64,000 nt of DNA from Pseudomonadota bacterium (GTDB lineage Bacteria > Pseudomonadota > Gammaproteobacteria > Steroidobacterales > Steroidobacteraceae): positions 124,001-188,000 of the forward strand of contig JAEZFW010000069.1 in NCBI GenBank assembly GCA_023417315.1. Reading direction: 5' to 3'. The translations under genes were made by a program, and so were the position numbers. The stretch's first letter is position 1. Every line of letters begins with the position of its first letter. Below are positions 33,987 to 42,696 of this stretch, piece by piece. The notes under the pieces are model-generated. The model was not told where the DNA came from and made no database searches. It saw nothing but the letters and a program-made list of their open reading frames with translations.

Positions 33987-36900
33987 ATGAGACGTCGCGC
34001 GCGGAGGGGATTCATCGTCAGCGCCGGTTTCACGATACTGCTGGGCGCGTGCTCATCGATGCAATCGGGCGATGCACTGCCACCGGCGGCAGAACGAGGT
34101 CATTCGCCCTGGGTGTTTCGATCCGTGCTCGATCGTCGCCCACGCATGATTACCTTCGCGCTCTCCAAGACCCTTTGGGCGGCGTACGACACGCAGACCG
34201 CCTCGCTCTACAAGGTCTGGCGCGACGGTGTCGAGTTCGACGGTGCCGTCTACACCACCCGTCACGGGCCGCAACCTGCGAGCGAAGGCGGCGGCTACAT
34301 CGTGAATGACGTTGAAACGCCGTGGACCGTGCGTCACGGCGGACGTGAGCACACGCCTACGGTTCAATACCTCGGCCATCGCTATGAAGGTGAACGAGCG
34401 GCCATTCGCTATGCCCTGCGCTTCGGTCAGCATCAGGAAGTCGAGATCGAAGAGTGGCCAGAAGCTGCACCGGCCGACGATGGCCGGCCGGGGTTCTTGC
34501 GCCGTTTCGATATCGTCAAGAACGAGTCGAATGCCCAGGTCGTTCTCACGACGAGCGTGCAGTCCCTCCATTCTGCGAATGACGTTGCGGCCAACGGCAC
34601 CTGGACCGTGAGTGAAAGCGTTCAGCGCGACGGCACGATCGAGGTGCGCGGTCAGCTCACACTCAGGCCTAAGCAAACCTCGTTCATCACCACCTTCGCC
34701 GGCGAGCCTGCAGTGCTGCCCGCTGTTGCAGAATCCGTCGTCGATCCTGCTATCGATATCATGGAGAGAAGCGACTGCAACGTGTGCCACAACGCGGACT
34801 ATCACACGATCGGTCCTTCATACCGACAGATCGCGCAGCGCTACAAGAGCACGCAGAGAAATATCGAGCTGCTTGCGCAGAAGATCATTGCCGGCGGCGC
34901 TGGCGCTTGGGGCGATGTGATGATGTCGCCGCACCCGGAAATGCCGCCGGAAGACGCACAGAAGCTCGCAGCGCATGTGTTGAGCTTCGACAAAGAGGAC
35001 GCCGACGGCATTGAGCTCGGTGCGGTCAGCGCCAAGCCGCAGACTGAGCGCAAGCTGCCGAAAGGTCTCGAGCCCGGTGTCACGCTCAACTACTACGAGA
35101 TCGAAGACGCGGTTCAAGGTGTCCCCGTCATCGACGAAGGTCAGCCACCGAGCAAGCTCAGTGTCGTGCCCGCAATGTCGCTTACGATGAATCCGAGTCA
35201 GCCAGGGGAGTACGGCTTCGAGGAGTTTCAACGCAAGCGCAAATTCGTCATCCACGCGCATGGACTGCTCGAGGTACGCAATGCGGGCGAATACACCTTG
35301 CGCATCGACGACGGCACGGGCGATTCGCGGATGTTCTTGGGGGAACGCAAGATCATCGAGACGCAGGCGAATGTGATGCCGCAGGCAAGCGTGCAACTGA
35401 AAACGGGCCTGCATCCGTTCACCATCGAATACTCGAACTCCGCTTTCAACGATTGGCATACGCTGCAGTTCTTGTGGACGCCGCCCGGCGAGCGCGAATC
35501 GATCGTGCCGGCCTCCTCGCTCGCGACAAAAACACCGAGCCGCGCAGACATCACGCCGGGTTACAAGACGTACAAGCTCATGCCTCCCGTCGGCGTGCCA
35601 GGCGACGGATTGCCGCTACGGGCGGTGCATCCGAGCTTCGAGCTCGTCGACATTCGTCCAGAAACATTCCAGCCGAAGGTCGCAGGCATGGACTTTCTCG
35701 CGGACGGTCGAATGGTGATGAGTACTTGGAGCCCGGACGGCGCCGTGTACGTGCTGGAAGGCATCGACGGCCATGATCCGAGCGATGTGAAGATCAAGCA
35801 GATTGCATCGGGACTCGCCGAGCCGCTGGGCTTGAAGGTGGTCGATGATGAGATCTACGTCATGCAGAAGCAGGAGCTCACGCGCCTCGTCGATCGTGAC
35901 GGCGATGATCTCATCGATGACTATCAGCTCGTCAGCAACGACTGGACGGTGACGGATAATTTCCACGAATTCGGCTTCGGCCTCGCGTATGAAGACGGCG
36001 CGTTTCTCGCAACGCTCGCTTCAGCGGTATTGCCTGGCGGTGCGCCCGCGCGGCCTCAAGCACCTGATCGTGGATCGCTGATCCGCATCGATCCGAAGAC
36101 GGGACAGGCCGAGATGTATGCGCGCGGCTTGCGCACGCCGAACGGCATCGGCTACGGCGTGGATGGCGAGCTGTTCATAGCAGATAACCAAGGTAATTGG
36201 CTGCCATCGAGCAAGATCGTGCACGTGAAGCAGGGCGCGTTCTATGGCTTCCGTGAAGTGAACCCGGAGCGCGATCGCACCTTGGCAGAGATACCACCCG
36301 TGGTGTGGCTACCGCAGGACGAGATAGGTAACTCGCCAACGAATCCCGCACCGCTCACCGTCGGCCCGTATCAAGGCCAGATGATGCACGGCGATGTGAC
36401 GCACGGTGGGCTCAAGCGCGTGTTCGTCGAGAAGATCAACGATGCTTACCAAGGGTGCGTATTTCGTTACGTGCAAGGTCTAGAAGCAGGCGTGAATCGC
36501 ATTGCATGGGGCTCGGATGGCGCGCTGTATGTAGGCGGCGTCGGTAATCCCGGCAATTGGAGTCACGCGGGCAAGCTCCATCACGGTTTTCAGAAGCTCG
36601 TTCCCACCGAAGCGGTCGCGTTCGAGATGCTCGCGATTCGCATCAAGTCGAATGGAGTGGAAGTGGAGTTCACGAAGCCGCTTCGTGCGGGCGAAGGTTC
36701 GCGCCCCGAGGACTACCATGTGCGCCAATGGCGCTACGTGCCGACCGAAGAGTATGGCGGCGACAAGATTGATGACGAGACGCTCCGCGTGCGCTCGGTC
36801 AACGTATCGAACGATCGCCGCCGCGCATTCCTCGAATTGGATGGCATGCGGCCCGCCCATCTCGTCTACCTGCGCATCGCCAATCCCTTCATCAGCGAAG

Positions 36901-37619
36901 ACAACGAAGAGATGTGGACGACGGAAAGCTGGTGCACCGTCAATGCGATCCCGCAAGACCGCAGCGGCGAGCCGGGTAAGACGCTCGAACCGAACACGCT
37001 GACTGCAGATGAGAAAGCGGCTGGGTGGCGCTTGCTATTCGACGGCAAGAGCACTCGTGGCTGGCGCAATTATCAGGCGCCCACGCTCGACAAACGTTGG
37101 CGTGCGATCGATGGCGAGCTCACGCTGACGGCCGGGGGCGGTGGCGACATCGTGACGCAAGACGAGTTCGAAAACTTCGAGCTCGAGTTCGAATGGAAGA
37201 TCTCACCGAACGGCAACAGCGGTGTGTTCTACAACGCGCAGGAAGGCGGCTTCGATGCCGTGTGGCACACGGCGCCCGAGATGCAAATCCTCGATGACGA
37301 TGGTCACCCCGATGGTCGTATCCCGAGCCATCGCGCGGGAGCCAACTACGATCTTCAAGTTCCGACGTACACCGTGACGAAACCAGTCGGCGAATACAAC
37401 CGGGCGCGCATCGTCGTGAACGACGGTCACGTTGAACATTGGCTCAACGGTCGCAAGCTCGCCGAATACCAGCTATGGAGCGAGGACTGGAAGGCGATGG
37501 TGAAGGCAAGTAAGTTCGCTGACATGCCTTCTTACGGGCGCGCTCGAAGGGGACGTATCGCGATCCAAGATCACGGCGATCGCGTGTGGTTCCGGAACAT
37601 CAAGATCCGCGAGCTGTAA
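33987..37619 (+). CDS. Four-domain lipoprotein: N-terminal domain, cytochrome c, beta-propeller, DUF1080
   Basis: A 1210-residue exported lipoprotein (lipobox LLGAC, Cys22). Domains in order: a beta-rich region (about 40-245) of the kind preceding membrane-bound sugar dehydrogenase-like proteins (SPWVFRSVLDRRPRMI); a class I cytochrome c with CNVCH at 264-268 and candidate axial Met near 319; a PA14-like sandwich (about 370-505); a sorbosone/glucose dehydrogenase-like propeller (about 535-880, with GMDFLADGRMVMSTW and LRTPNGIGYGVDG); and a C-terminal DUF1080 domain (about 1010-1210, AGWRLLFDGKSTRGWR, NSGVFYNAQEGG) of the 3-keto-glycoside hydrolase group. This suggests periplasmic oxidation and cleavage of a glycoside with electrons passed to haem. 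No substrate is known; it follows the BtuB-like receptor by 45 nt. Confidence 0.8.
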   Translation: MRRRARRGFIVSAGFTILLGACSSMQSGDALPPAAERGHSPWVFRSVLDRRPRMITFALSKTLWAAYDTQTASLYKVWRDGVEFDGAVYTTRHGPQPASEGGGYIVNDVETPWTVRHGGREHTPTVQYLGHRYEGERAAIRYALRFGQHQEVEIEEWPEAAPADDGRPGFLRRFDIVKNESNAQVVLTTSVQSLHSANDVAANGTWTVSESVQRDGTIEVRGQLTLRPKQTSFITTFAGEPAVLPAVAESVVDPAIDIMERSDCNVCHNADYHTIGPSYRQIAQRYKSTQRNIELLAQKIIAGGAGAWGDVMMSPHPEMPPEDAQKLAAHVLSFDKEDADGIELGAVSAKPQTERKLPKGLEPGVTLNYYEIEDAVQGVPVIDEGQPPSKLSVVPAMSLTMNPSQPGEYGFEEFQRKRKFVIHAHGLLEVRNAGEYTLRIDDGTGDSRMFLGERKIIETQANVMPQASVQLKTGLHPFTIEYSNSAFNDWHTLQFLWTPPGERESIVPASSLATKTPSRADITPGYKTYKLMPPVGVPGDGLPLRAVHPSFELVDIRPETFQPKVAGMDFLADGRMVMSTWSPDGAVYVLEGIDGHDPSDVKIKQIASGLAEPLGLKVVDDEIYVMQKQELTRLVDRDGDDLIDDYQLVSNDWTVTDNFHEFGFGLAYEDGAFLATLASAVLPGGAPARPQAPDRGSLIRIDPKTGQAEMYARGLRTPNGIGYGVDGELFIADNQGNWLPSSKIVHVKQGAFYGFREVNPERDRTLAEIPPVVWLPQDEIGNSPTNPAPLTVGPYQGQMMHGDVTHGGLKRVFVEKINDAYQGCVFRYVQGLEAGVNRIAWGSDGALYVGGVGNPGNWSHAGKLHHGFQKLVPTEAVAFEMLAIRIKSNGVEVEFTKPLRAGEGSRPEDYHVRQWRYVPTEEYGGDKIDDETLRVRSVNVSNDRRRAFLELDGMRPAHLVYLRIANPFISEDNEEMWTTESWCTVNAIPQDRSGEPGKTLEPNTLTADEKAAGWRLLFDGKSTRGWRNYQAPTLDKRWRAIDGELTLTAGGGGDIVTQDEFENFELEFEWKISPNGNSGVFYNAQEGGFDAVWHTAPEMQILDDDGHPDGRIPSHRAGANYDLQVPTYTVTKPVGEYNRARIVVNDGHVEHWLNGRKLAEYQLWSEDWKAMVKASKFADMPSYGRARRGRIAIQDHGDRVWFRNIKIREL

Positions 37620-37947
37620 CGCGCGTGTAGCCGAACGAACGCCGAGCAAGTGACCGCGGGCACGCAAGGCCCCTGCCCTCGTTCGCCACAATTCGTCATC
37701 GCGCGTCACGGCCTTTGCTCAGCATCGCCCGCATTGCGGCGCTCAATTCTCTCCGAGTCAATCGCGGAGATCGCGCCCATGCCCGACAACATACGCTCTC
37801 GACATCCTGGAGCGCTCGTGCGCAAGCGACGGATGTGGCCGCCGCTGAACGCACCGGAACATGTCGAGCCACCCCGCTTCGCACGCTCCGCGCCCTGGGA
37901 GCCGCGAACGTGGCACAGCACGCACCCTTCACGTTGTTCGGACGACT
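37620..37947. other. Intergenic gap between convergent genes
   Basis: 328 nt between the lipoprotein gene and the flippase gene. Short open frames on both strands (about 78-146 codons) show no recognizable fold and no ribosome site. I see no clear terminator or repeat in it. Confidence 0.4.
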
Positions 37948-39210
37948 TCAGGCGGTAGACGCGTCTGCGACCGCTGTGTCGCCGCTGTGAGCTGCGGGTG
38001 ACCACGCCCGCAGCGCGACCACAGCGAGGATCGCTGCGGCGATGGTCATCGCCAGCCAAGCCACGCCAACGCCGTAGACGACACCGACAACGCCGTAACG
38101 TGCGCCGTACGCAGCGCACGCGACGCCCGCGAGTAAGCCGGCCCACGTCATCACGTTGAACGCCGCGAGCGCACGCGTCGACCCAAACGCTTGCACGATG
38201 GCGCTGACGAATCCGTTGATCACTTTGACGAGGCCGGTCACGATGACCGCCGTGAGCAACGCTGCGGAGATGTCATAGCGGCCCATGAGGAAGCGATCCG
38301 AGATCCAGGGCGTGACGATCACCACGGCGAGCACCGAAAGAGCAGTAGCCCCGAAGATGATCATGCCTTCGTGCTTCATGAGGCCTCGCACATCGTGGCG
38401 ACTGCGGCATGCACGCAGACCCGGCAAGAGCGTGTGGCCTACACCGATCTGCAGCATCCGAAACGGACTACCTGCGATGGCAGCGACAACCGCGAACGTC
38501 GCGAGGTCCTCCATCGACAGCGTGCGCGGAATGACGAGCCGCTCGAGCTGCCAGAGTACCTGCGTTGCCAGGAGAATGCCGAACCCTGCAATCGACTCGC
38601 GAACGAAGTTTCGCAGCGGTGGCGCTGCACCCGTTCCTAGCCGTACTTTCGAGCTCGCACGCCATCCGAGCGTGCTCGTGATCAGATACGAAATGGCGAT
38701 CATCATCGCGATGGGCAGCGCTTCCTCCCCGCCGATCCACCAGAGCAAAGGCACTGCAAGCAGGAGCACATAGTTGTGCACCTGTCCGAGGAACAGCGAA
38801 AAGCCGAAGCGCTGTTGTGTCTGAAGGATCGCCGTGCCGAACCGATTGAAGCTGGATGCAATGGCGGCGACCAGTATGCAGGCAAGCATCGCGCGCTCGA
38901 CGCCATACAAGGCCCACGCGGCGAACGTGATCACGATGCCGCTCACGATGCTGGTCGTGAGGCCCCATCTCCTCAGCTCCTGACTCGCATCGAGTCGATG
39001 ACGATTGATGGAGAGATCGAGACCGAACGGGCCGAGCGTGAGCCCCAGCTGGATGAGCGCGAGGAAGAGCGACAGCGCGCCGAACTCGCTCGATGCCAAC
39101 ACGCGCGCGAGCAGGATGTTGGCGATCGCGAATCCGAATCCGCCAGCCATCAGCATCGCGGCGGCACGCAATGCGGGCGAACGCAGCAATGCGCTCAGCT
39201 TTTGACGCAA
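37948..39210 (-). CDS. Polysaccharide/oligosaccharide flippase (Wzx/MATE-like)
   Basis: A 420-residue inner-membrane protein with about twelve hydrophobic segments. The start GGFGFAIANILLARVLASSEFGALSLF is the typical first-helix pattern of polysaccharide biosynthesis flippases, which move lipid-linked glycans across the inner membrane. The start is a TTG at 39210 with GGAGGG 4-9 nt upstream; a Met 17 codons in is an alternative. It stands alone, without glycosyltransferases nearby, and is divergent from the GH13 amylase gene by 129 nt, so the glycan it handles is unknown. Confidence 0.78.
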   Translation of the reverse strand: MRQKLSALLRSPALRAAAMLMAGGFGFAIANILLARVLASSEFGALSLFLALIQLGLTLGPFGLDLSINRHRLDASQELRRWGLTTSIVSGIVITFAAWALYGVERAMLACILVAAIASSFNRFGTAILQTQQRFGFSLFLGQVHNYVLLLAVPLLWWIGGEEALPIAMMIAISYLITSTLGWRASSKVRLGTGAAPPLRNFVRESIAGFGILLATQVLWQLERLVIPRTLSMEDLATFAVVAAIAGSPFRMLQIGVGHTLLPGLRACRSRHDVRGLMKHEGMIIFGATALSVLAVVIVTPWISDRFLMGRYDISAALLTAVIVTGLVKVINGFVSAIVQAFGSTRALAAFNVMTWAGLLAGVACAAYGARYGVVGVVYGVGVAWLAMTIAAAILAVVALRAWSPAAHSGDTAVADASTA

Positions 39211-39339
39211 ATGCCCTCCCCAGGGACTATCGAGGACGCGCGTAACCCTCGCGGCCGCGCTCGTGTGCCCAAACTCCCGAGGTCTCGCCAGAGTTCCTTG
39301 GATAGCGAATCGACAGCGAGGTACTTCACGTTACGCTCC

Positions 39340-41454
39340 ATGCGCACGCTCCTGATCGTCCTCCTCAGCCTGGCGGCGGCGCCGCCAACCCTCTGTGCTC
39401 CTGGTATTGAGTGGGACACAGACGGCGGTGATGCGTGGGCGCGCGCTCTCAAACTCTCGGGGCGGATTCACGGTGGCTGCGATGAGATTTGGTTGCGCTC
39501 GCCTACTGCACACGTGCTTGGAGTGATCGTCGAGGAACGCTTCACCGGCGTCGTTCCGCTGCTTCCGGGTGATAACGAGATCATCGCCGAGTGCAGGGTC
39601 TCATCGCGAACCGTCTCGGAATCTAGACCACTGCACTTGCGCGTTCCGCTCTCCGACACCCCCAAAGCCTGGGTGCGCATCTGGACAGACAAATCTGTGA
39701 TTCGCCTTGACGCAGGGAGAACAGAGCGTGCGCCTGCGCGTGCAGCACCAATCGTTCGCTACGAATGGTTTAGTGAACCCGACAATCCCGCACCATTACG
39801 GACGTCACATGGGGAGCGGCTTCTCGAGCACGCGGGGATCGCCGGAGAACAGCTCCAGCTGGAATCGCCCATCGCACATGGTGAGTACTACGTGAGATTG
39901 CGTGTCCTCGATGCGCTCGGCCGCAGCGATGAATCACGCGCGGTGTTTCGAGTCGGTCATCTTGGAGCCGAGCGGGTCGATCTCGATTCGGAGCATCCCA
40001 AGTGGGTGAATGAAGCCGTTCTGTATGGCGCGACACCGTACATGTTCGAGCCGCAGAGCTTCGAGGGGGTGCGCGAACGGCTGGATGAGATCGCCGCGCT
40101 GGGCGCCACTGCGCTCTGGTTGTCACCCGTGACCGACGCTGCACCGGACGATTTTGGCTATGCGGTCACCAACCATTTCTCCTTGCGTGCACGCTTTGGA
40201 GATGCGAACGCGTTTCGGCGACTGGTGCGCGAAGCGCGTGGGAAGGGATTGAGAGTCATCGTCGATTTCGTGCCGAATCACGTTTCGGATCAGCACGAGT
40301 ATCACCAACGCGCCCTCAAGCAAGGCGCGCGATCACCTTACTACGATTGGTTCGATCGCAATGAAGCAGGCGAGATCACCCAGTACTTCGACTGGGCGCA
40401 TCTGAAGAATCTCGACTACGACAGCCCAGAGGTGCAGAACTATATGATCGAGGCGTTCCGACGCTTCGTTCGCGATTTCGAGGTGGATGGCTTTCGAGTC
40501 GATGCGAGCTGGGCCGTTGCACGACGCGCGCCCGAGTTCTGGCCGAGGTTGCGCGAGGAGCTGAAACGCATCGATCCCAATCTCTTTCTGCTGGCCGAAG
40601 CGTCCGCACGCGAGCCATATCACGTCGCGAACGGGTTCGACGCCGCGTATGACTGGACGCATGAGCTTGGGCAATGGGCATGGCACGATGCATTCGTGAA
40701 CGGGACGGTCAATGCTGCAAAGCTTCGAGCAGCGCTGACGAACGATGGCCAAGGATTTCCGCCCGATACCCTCACCTTGCGCTTTCTCAACAACAACGAC
40801 ACTGGAGCGCGCTTCGTGACGAGACATGGCCTCACGCTCACGAAGCTGGCGGCGACGCTAATGTTCACATTGCCTGGCATTCCCCTGATCTACAACGGCG
40901 ATGAGATCGGCGCCGAGTTCGAACCGTACGATGAAGGCCCGCCGTTCGAGTGGAACGACCAACATCCGCTCACCGCTCACTACCGCGCGCTCACTGCTTT
41001 GCGCGCGCAAACACCAGCGCTCCGCACACGAAAGATCGAGCTACTCGAGACGAAGAATGAAGAGGACGTATTGGCGTACCTGCGCCCGGATGAAAGCGGC
41101 GACGACGCACTCGTGATTCTCAACTTTGGGAAGAAGCCGGTCGAGGTGAGCGCCGGCGATGACGAATGCGCCAAGACGTTCACGCGCTTCGCACGAGCAC
41201 GCGATCTACTCAGCGGCGGGCAAGTCCAGCTGCCGTTCCAAGTCGCACCGCAAGGCGCGGTAGTGCTTGTGGCTGGCGATGACTCTCGCAAAGCGCGCCA
41301 AGCCCGCAAAGCAGAAGTTAGACCCAATCGATCAACGCGCTGGTGCACTCAAACAGTCGAACAACAGACAAGAAAAGTGACTCTCGCGGAGACGCAGAGA
41401 CGCGGAGATAAGCAGCCGGAAGGAGACCCCGAATCATTCGATGGGGCTGGCTGA
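39340..41454 (+). CDS. Exported GH13 alpha-amylase-family hydrolase, C-terminus extended through a repeat
   Basis: A 704-residue protein with a signal peptide (residues 1-20, LLSLAAAPPTLCA). Beta-sandwich regions fill the first 220 residues. The GH13 barrel starts near residue 227 (VLYGATPYMFEP) and carries nucleophile Asp388 (GFRVDASW), acid Glu420 (FLLAEASA) and Asp487 (LNNNDTGAR). Calcium-site Asn is in VDFVPNHVSD. It would hydrolyse alpha-1,4-glucans outside the cytoplasm. The domain should end near VVLVAGD (about residue 647); the last 57 residues are Arg/Gln/Lys-rich and encoded by an inverted repeat element at 41282-41578, so they are probably a recent fortuitous tail. ATG at 39340 was chosen for the signal peptide. 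Confidence 0.85.
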   Translation: MRTLLIVLLSLAAAPPTLCAPGIEWDTDGGDAWARALKLSGRIHGGCDEIWLRSPTAHVLGVIVEERFTGVVPLLPGDNEIIAECRVSSRTVSESRPLHLRVPLSDTPKAWVRIWTDKSVIRLDAGRTERAPARAAPIVRYEWFSEPDNPAPLRTSHGERLLEHAGIAGEQLQLESPIAHGEYYVRLRVLDALGRSDESRAVFRVGHLGAERVDLDSEHPKWVNEAVLYGATPYMFEPQSFEGVRERLDEIAALGATALWLSPVTDAAPDDFGYAVTNHFSLRARFGDANAFRRLVREARGKGLRVIVDFVPNHVSDQHEYHQRALKQGARSPYYDWFDRNEAGEITQYFDWAHLKNLDYDSPEVQNYMIEAFRRFVRDFEVDGFRVDASWAVARRAPEFWPRLREELKRIDPNLFLLAEASAREPYHVANGFDAAYDWTHELGQWAWHDAFVNGTVNAAKLRAALTNDGQGFPPDTLTLRFLNNNDTGARFVTRHGLTLTKLAATLMFTLPGIPLIYNGDEIGAEFEPYDEGPPFEWNDQHPLTAHYRALTALRAQTPALRTRKIELLETKNEEDVLAYLRPDESGDDALVILNFGKKPVEVSAGDDECAKTFTRFARARDLLSGGQVQLPFQVAPQGAVVLVAGDDSRKARQARKAEVRPNRSTRWCTQTVEQQTRKVTLAETQRRGDKQPEGDPESFDGAG

Positions 41455-41578
41455 TTCAATCCAACCACCACGCTTCAAAACATACCGTCTAATGTTCTTA
41501 CCTCCGCGTCCCTGCGTCTCTGCGAGAGCTAATTCTTCTCTGGCTTAGCGAGCTTGGCGTGCTTCGCGAGATTTTCTT
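41282..41578. repeat. Nested inverted tandem-unit element overlapping the amylase 3' end
   Basis: Outer arms: 41282-41317 (CTCGCAAAGCGCGCCAAGC) and 41535-41578 (inverse form GCTTGGCGTGCTTCGCGAG). Inner arms: 41375-41412 (CTCTCGCGGAGACGCAGAG) and 41497-41534 (inverse CTGCGTCTCTGCGAGAG), about 33 of 38 positions matching. Each arm repeats a CGCRRAG-type unit. The left half lies inside the amylase reading frame. It is related to the element at 30798-31001. Confidence 0.88.
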
Positions 41579-41586
41579 ATCCCAAT

Positions 41587-41626
41587 ACCAGCGGCCGACG
41601 TGAGCGAGCTCACTCCGGCCGCTGGT
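41587..41626 (-). terminator. Hairpin after the actin-like gene
   Basis: ACCAGCGGCC (41587-41596) pairs with GGCCGCTGGT (41617-41626); an inner GTGAG/CTCAC dyad lengthens the structure. It begins 7 nt past the actin-like stop codon on the minus strand. No clear T-run follows. Confidence 0.6.
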
Positions 41627-41633
41627 TTGAGCT

Positions 41634-42692
41634 TTAGCGCTCGGCGAGGGCGGCGACGAGCGCGCCGCGGGCGGTCGCGGTGAGCGGGTCGCTCGCGAGC
41701 CGCACTTCCGACACCTGGAACGGCAGTGGACGGCGACGCAGCGCCTTCTCGAAGCGATCGCGAAAACCGTTCGGCTTCGCAGTGCCCCCTGCCAACACGA
41801 TCGGTAACGCTTGATCAGTACGCGGCAGTCGCTGCGACTTCGTTACGGCGCGGGACAACTCCTCGACCAGCATGTCGATCAGCTTGTCATAGTAGATATG
41901 GAGAGCCTTGTCGATCTTGTCGTTCGTCGGGCGGTTCAGGTCGAGCGTTTCTTCCTTGATCGCCTTCACGCGCGTCGCAGGCTCGTGTACCACTGTGCCA
42001 ACCGAGCTGTCGATGAAGTCGCCGCCGTGCGGGATGCTGAACGTGAGCGAGGGAATCGACAAGAACGAGAAGGCGACGTTGCACATGCCGCCGCCGCAGG
42101 AGATGCCGATCCCCGTGAAGTTCTCCTTCGAGAGCTCCGCAAGCACGACCGCGAGACCTTCGTTGACGGCGAGCGGCGTGTAGCCGCGATCGCGCAAGTA
42201 ACGCTTGATCGTCTCCTCGTGATACGTAAGCTCGGCGCCCATATCGCGCGCTGCAGCCGGCACGGAGAACGCGATCATCTCGCCGGAAGAATGAGCCGTC
42301 GGCACGAGCGAGCCCAAGATCGTCTCGAGCACATGTGCCGCCGCAGGCTCGCCCGGATTGAGGATGCCCTTGGCCATGGGGCGGCGCACCTCGGCGTTGA
42401 ACATGTGCGCGAACTTCTCGGCATCGGAGCCGTAGACGACGAGCTCCTCGCCTTCGCGATAGAACGCCATCTTGCTCTGCTGCAACGAGCTCTCGTGCAG
42501 CGAGCTGTAAGGCACCACGAAGAACGCGTTCAACTGCGCGCCCGTCTCAGACTTCTTCGCATCGCCCTTCGCGGTCACGACCTTGCTCGTGCCCACGTCT
42601 AGACCAATCCGTGCGCGTGAGCCCGCGCCCGCCTGCGTGCCGCCGCTCGTCGCGTTGCCGGACTCGGCTCCGAAATCGGTTCTGTCTTCCAT
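41634..42692 (-). CDS. Actin-like ATPase of unknown system
   Basis: A 352-residue protein of the actin/Hsp70/FtsA ATPase fold. All nucleotide motifs are visible: phosphate 1 IGLDVGTSKVV (Asp32), connect 1 VNEGLAVVLAEL (Glu178), phosphate 2 GIGISCGGGMCNVAF (residues 194-208) and the adenosine motif VLAGGTAKPNGF (299-310). It lacks the FtsA 1C domain pattern and Hsp70 C-terminal domains, so a MamK/ParM-like filament former is the closest type. The N-terminal 26 residues are low complexity. It lies 4 nt downstream of a membrane-bound amidase gene, so the two are one operon. I know no named homologue; a cytoskeletal role is inference. Confidence 0.75.
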   Translation of the reverse strand: MEDRTDFGAESGNATSGGTQAGAGSRARIGLDVGTSKVVTAKGDAKKSETGAQLNAFFVVPYSSLHESSLQQSKMAFYREGEELVVYGSDAEKFAHMFNAEVRRPMAKGILNPGEPAAAHVLETILGSLVPTAHSSGEMIAFSVPAAARDMGAELTYHEETIKRYLRDRGYTPLAVNEGLAVVLAELSKENFTGIGISCGGGMCNVAFSFLSIPSLTFSIPHGGDFIDSSVGTVVHEPATRVKAIKEETLDLNRPTNDKIDKALHIYYDKLIDMLVEELSRAVTKSQRLPRTDQALPIVLAGGTAKPNGFRDRFEKALRRRPLPFQVSEVRLASDPLTATARGALVAALAER

Positions 42693-42696
42693 CGAT

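Noticed and set aside
37650..37958. Short open frames in the gap between the DUF1080 lipoprotein and flippase genes
   Set aside because: Overlapping frames on both strands, low complexity, no ribosome site and no family; not supported as genes.
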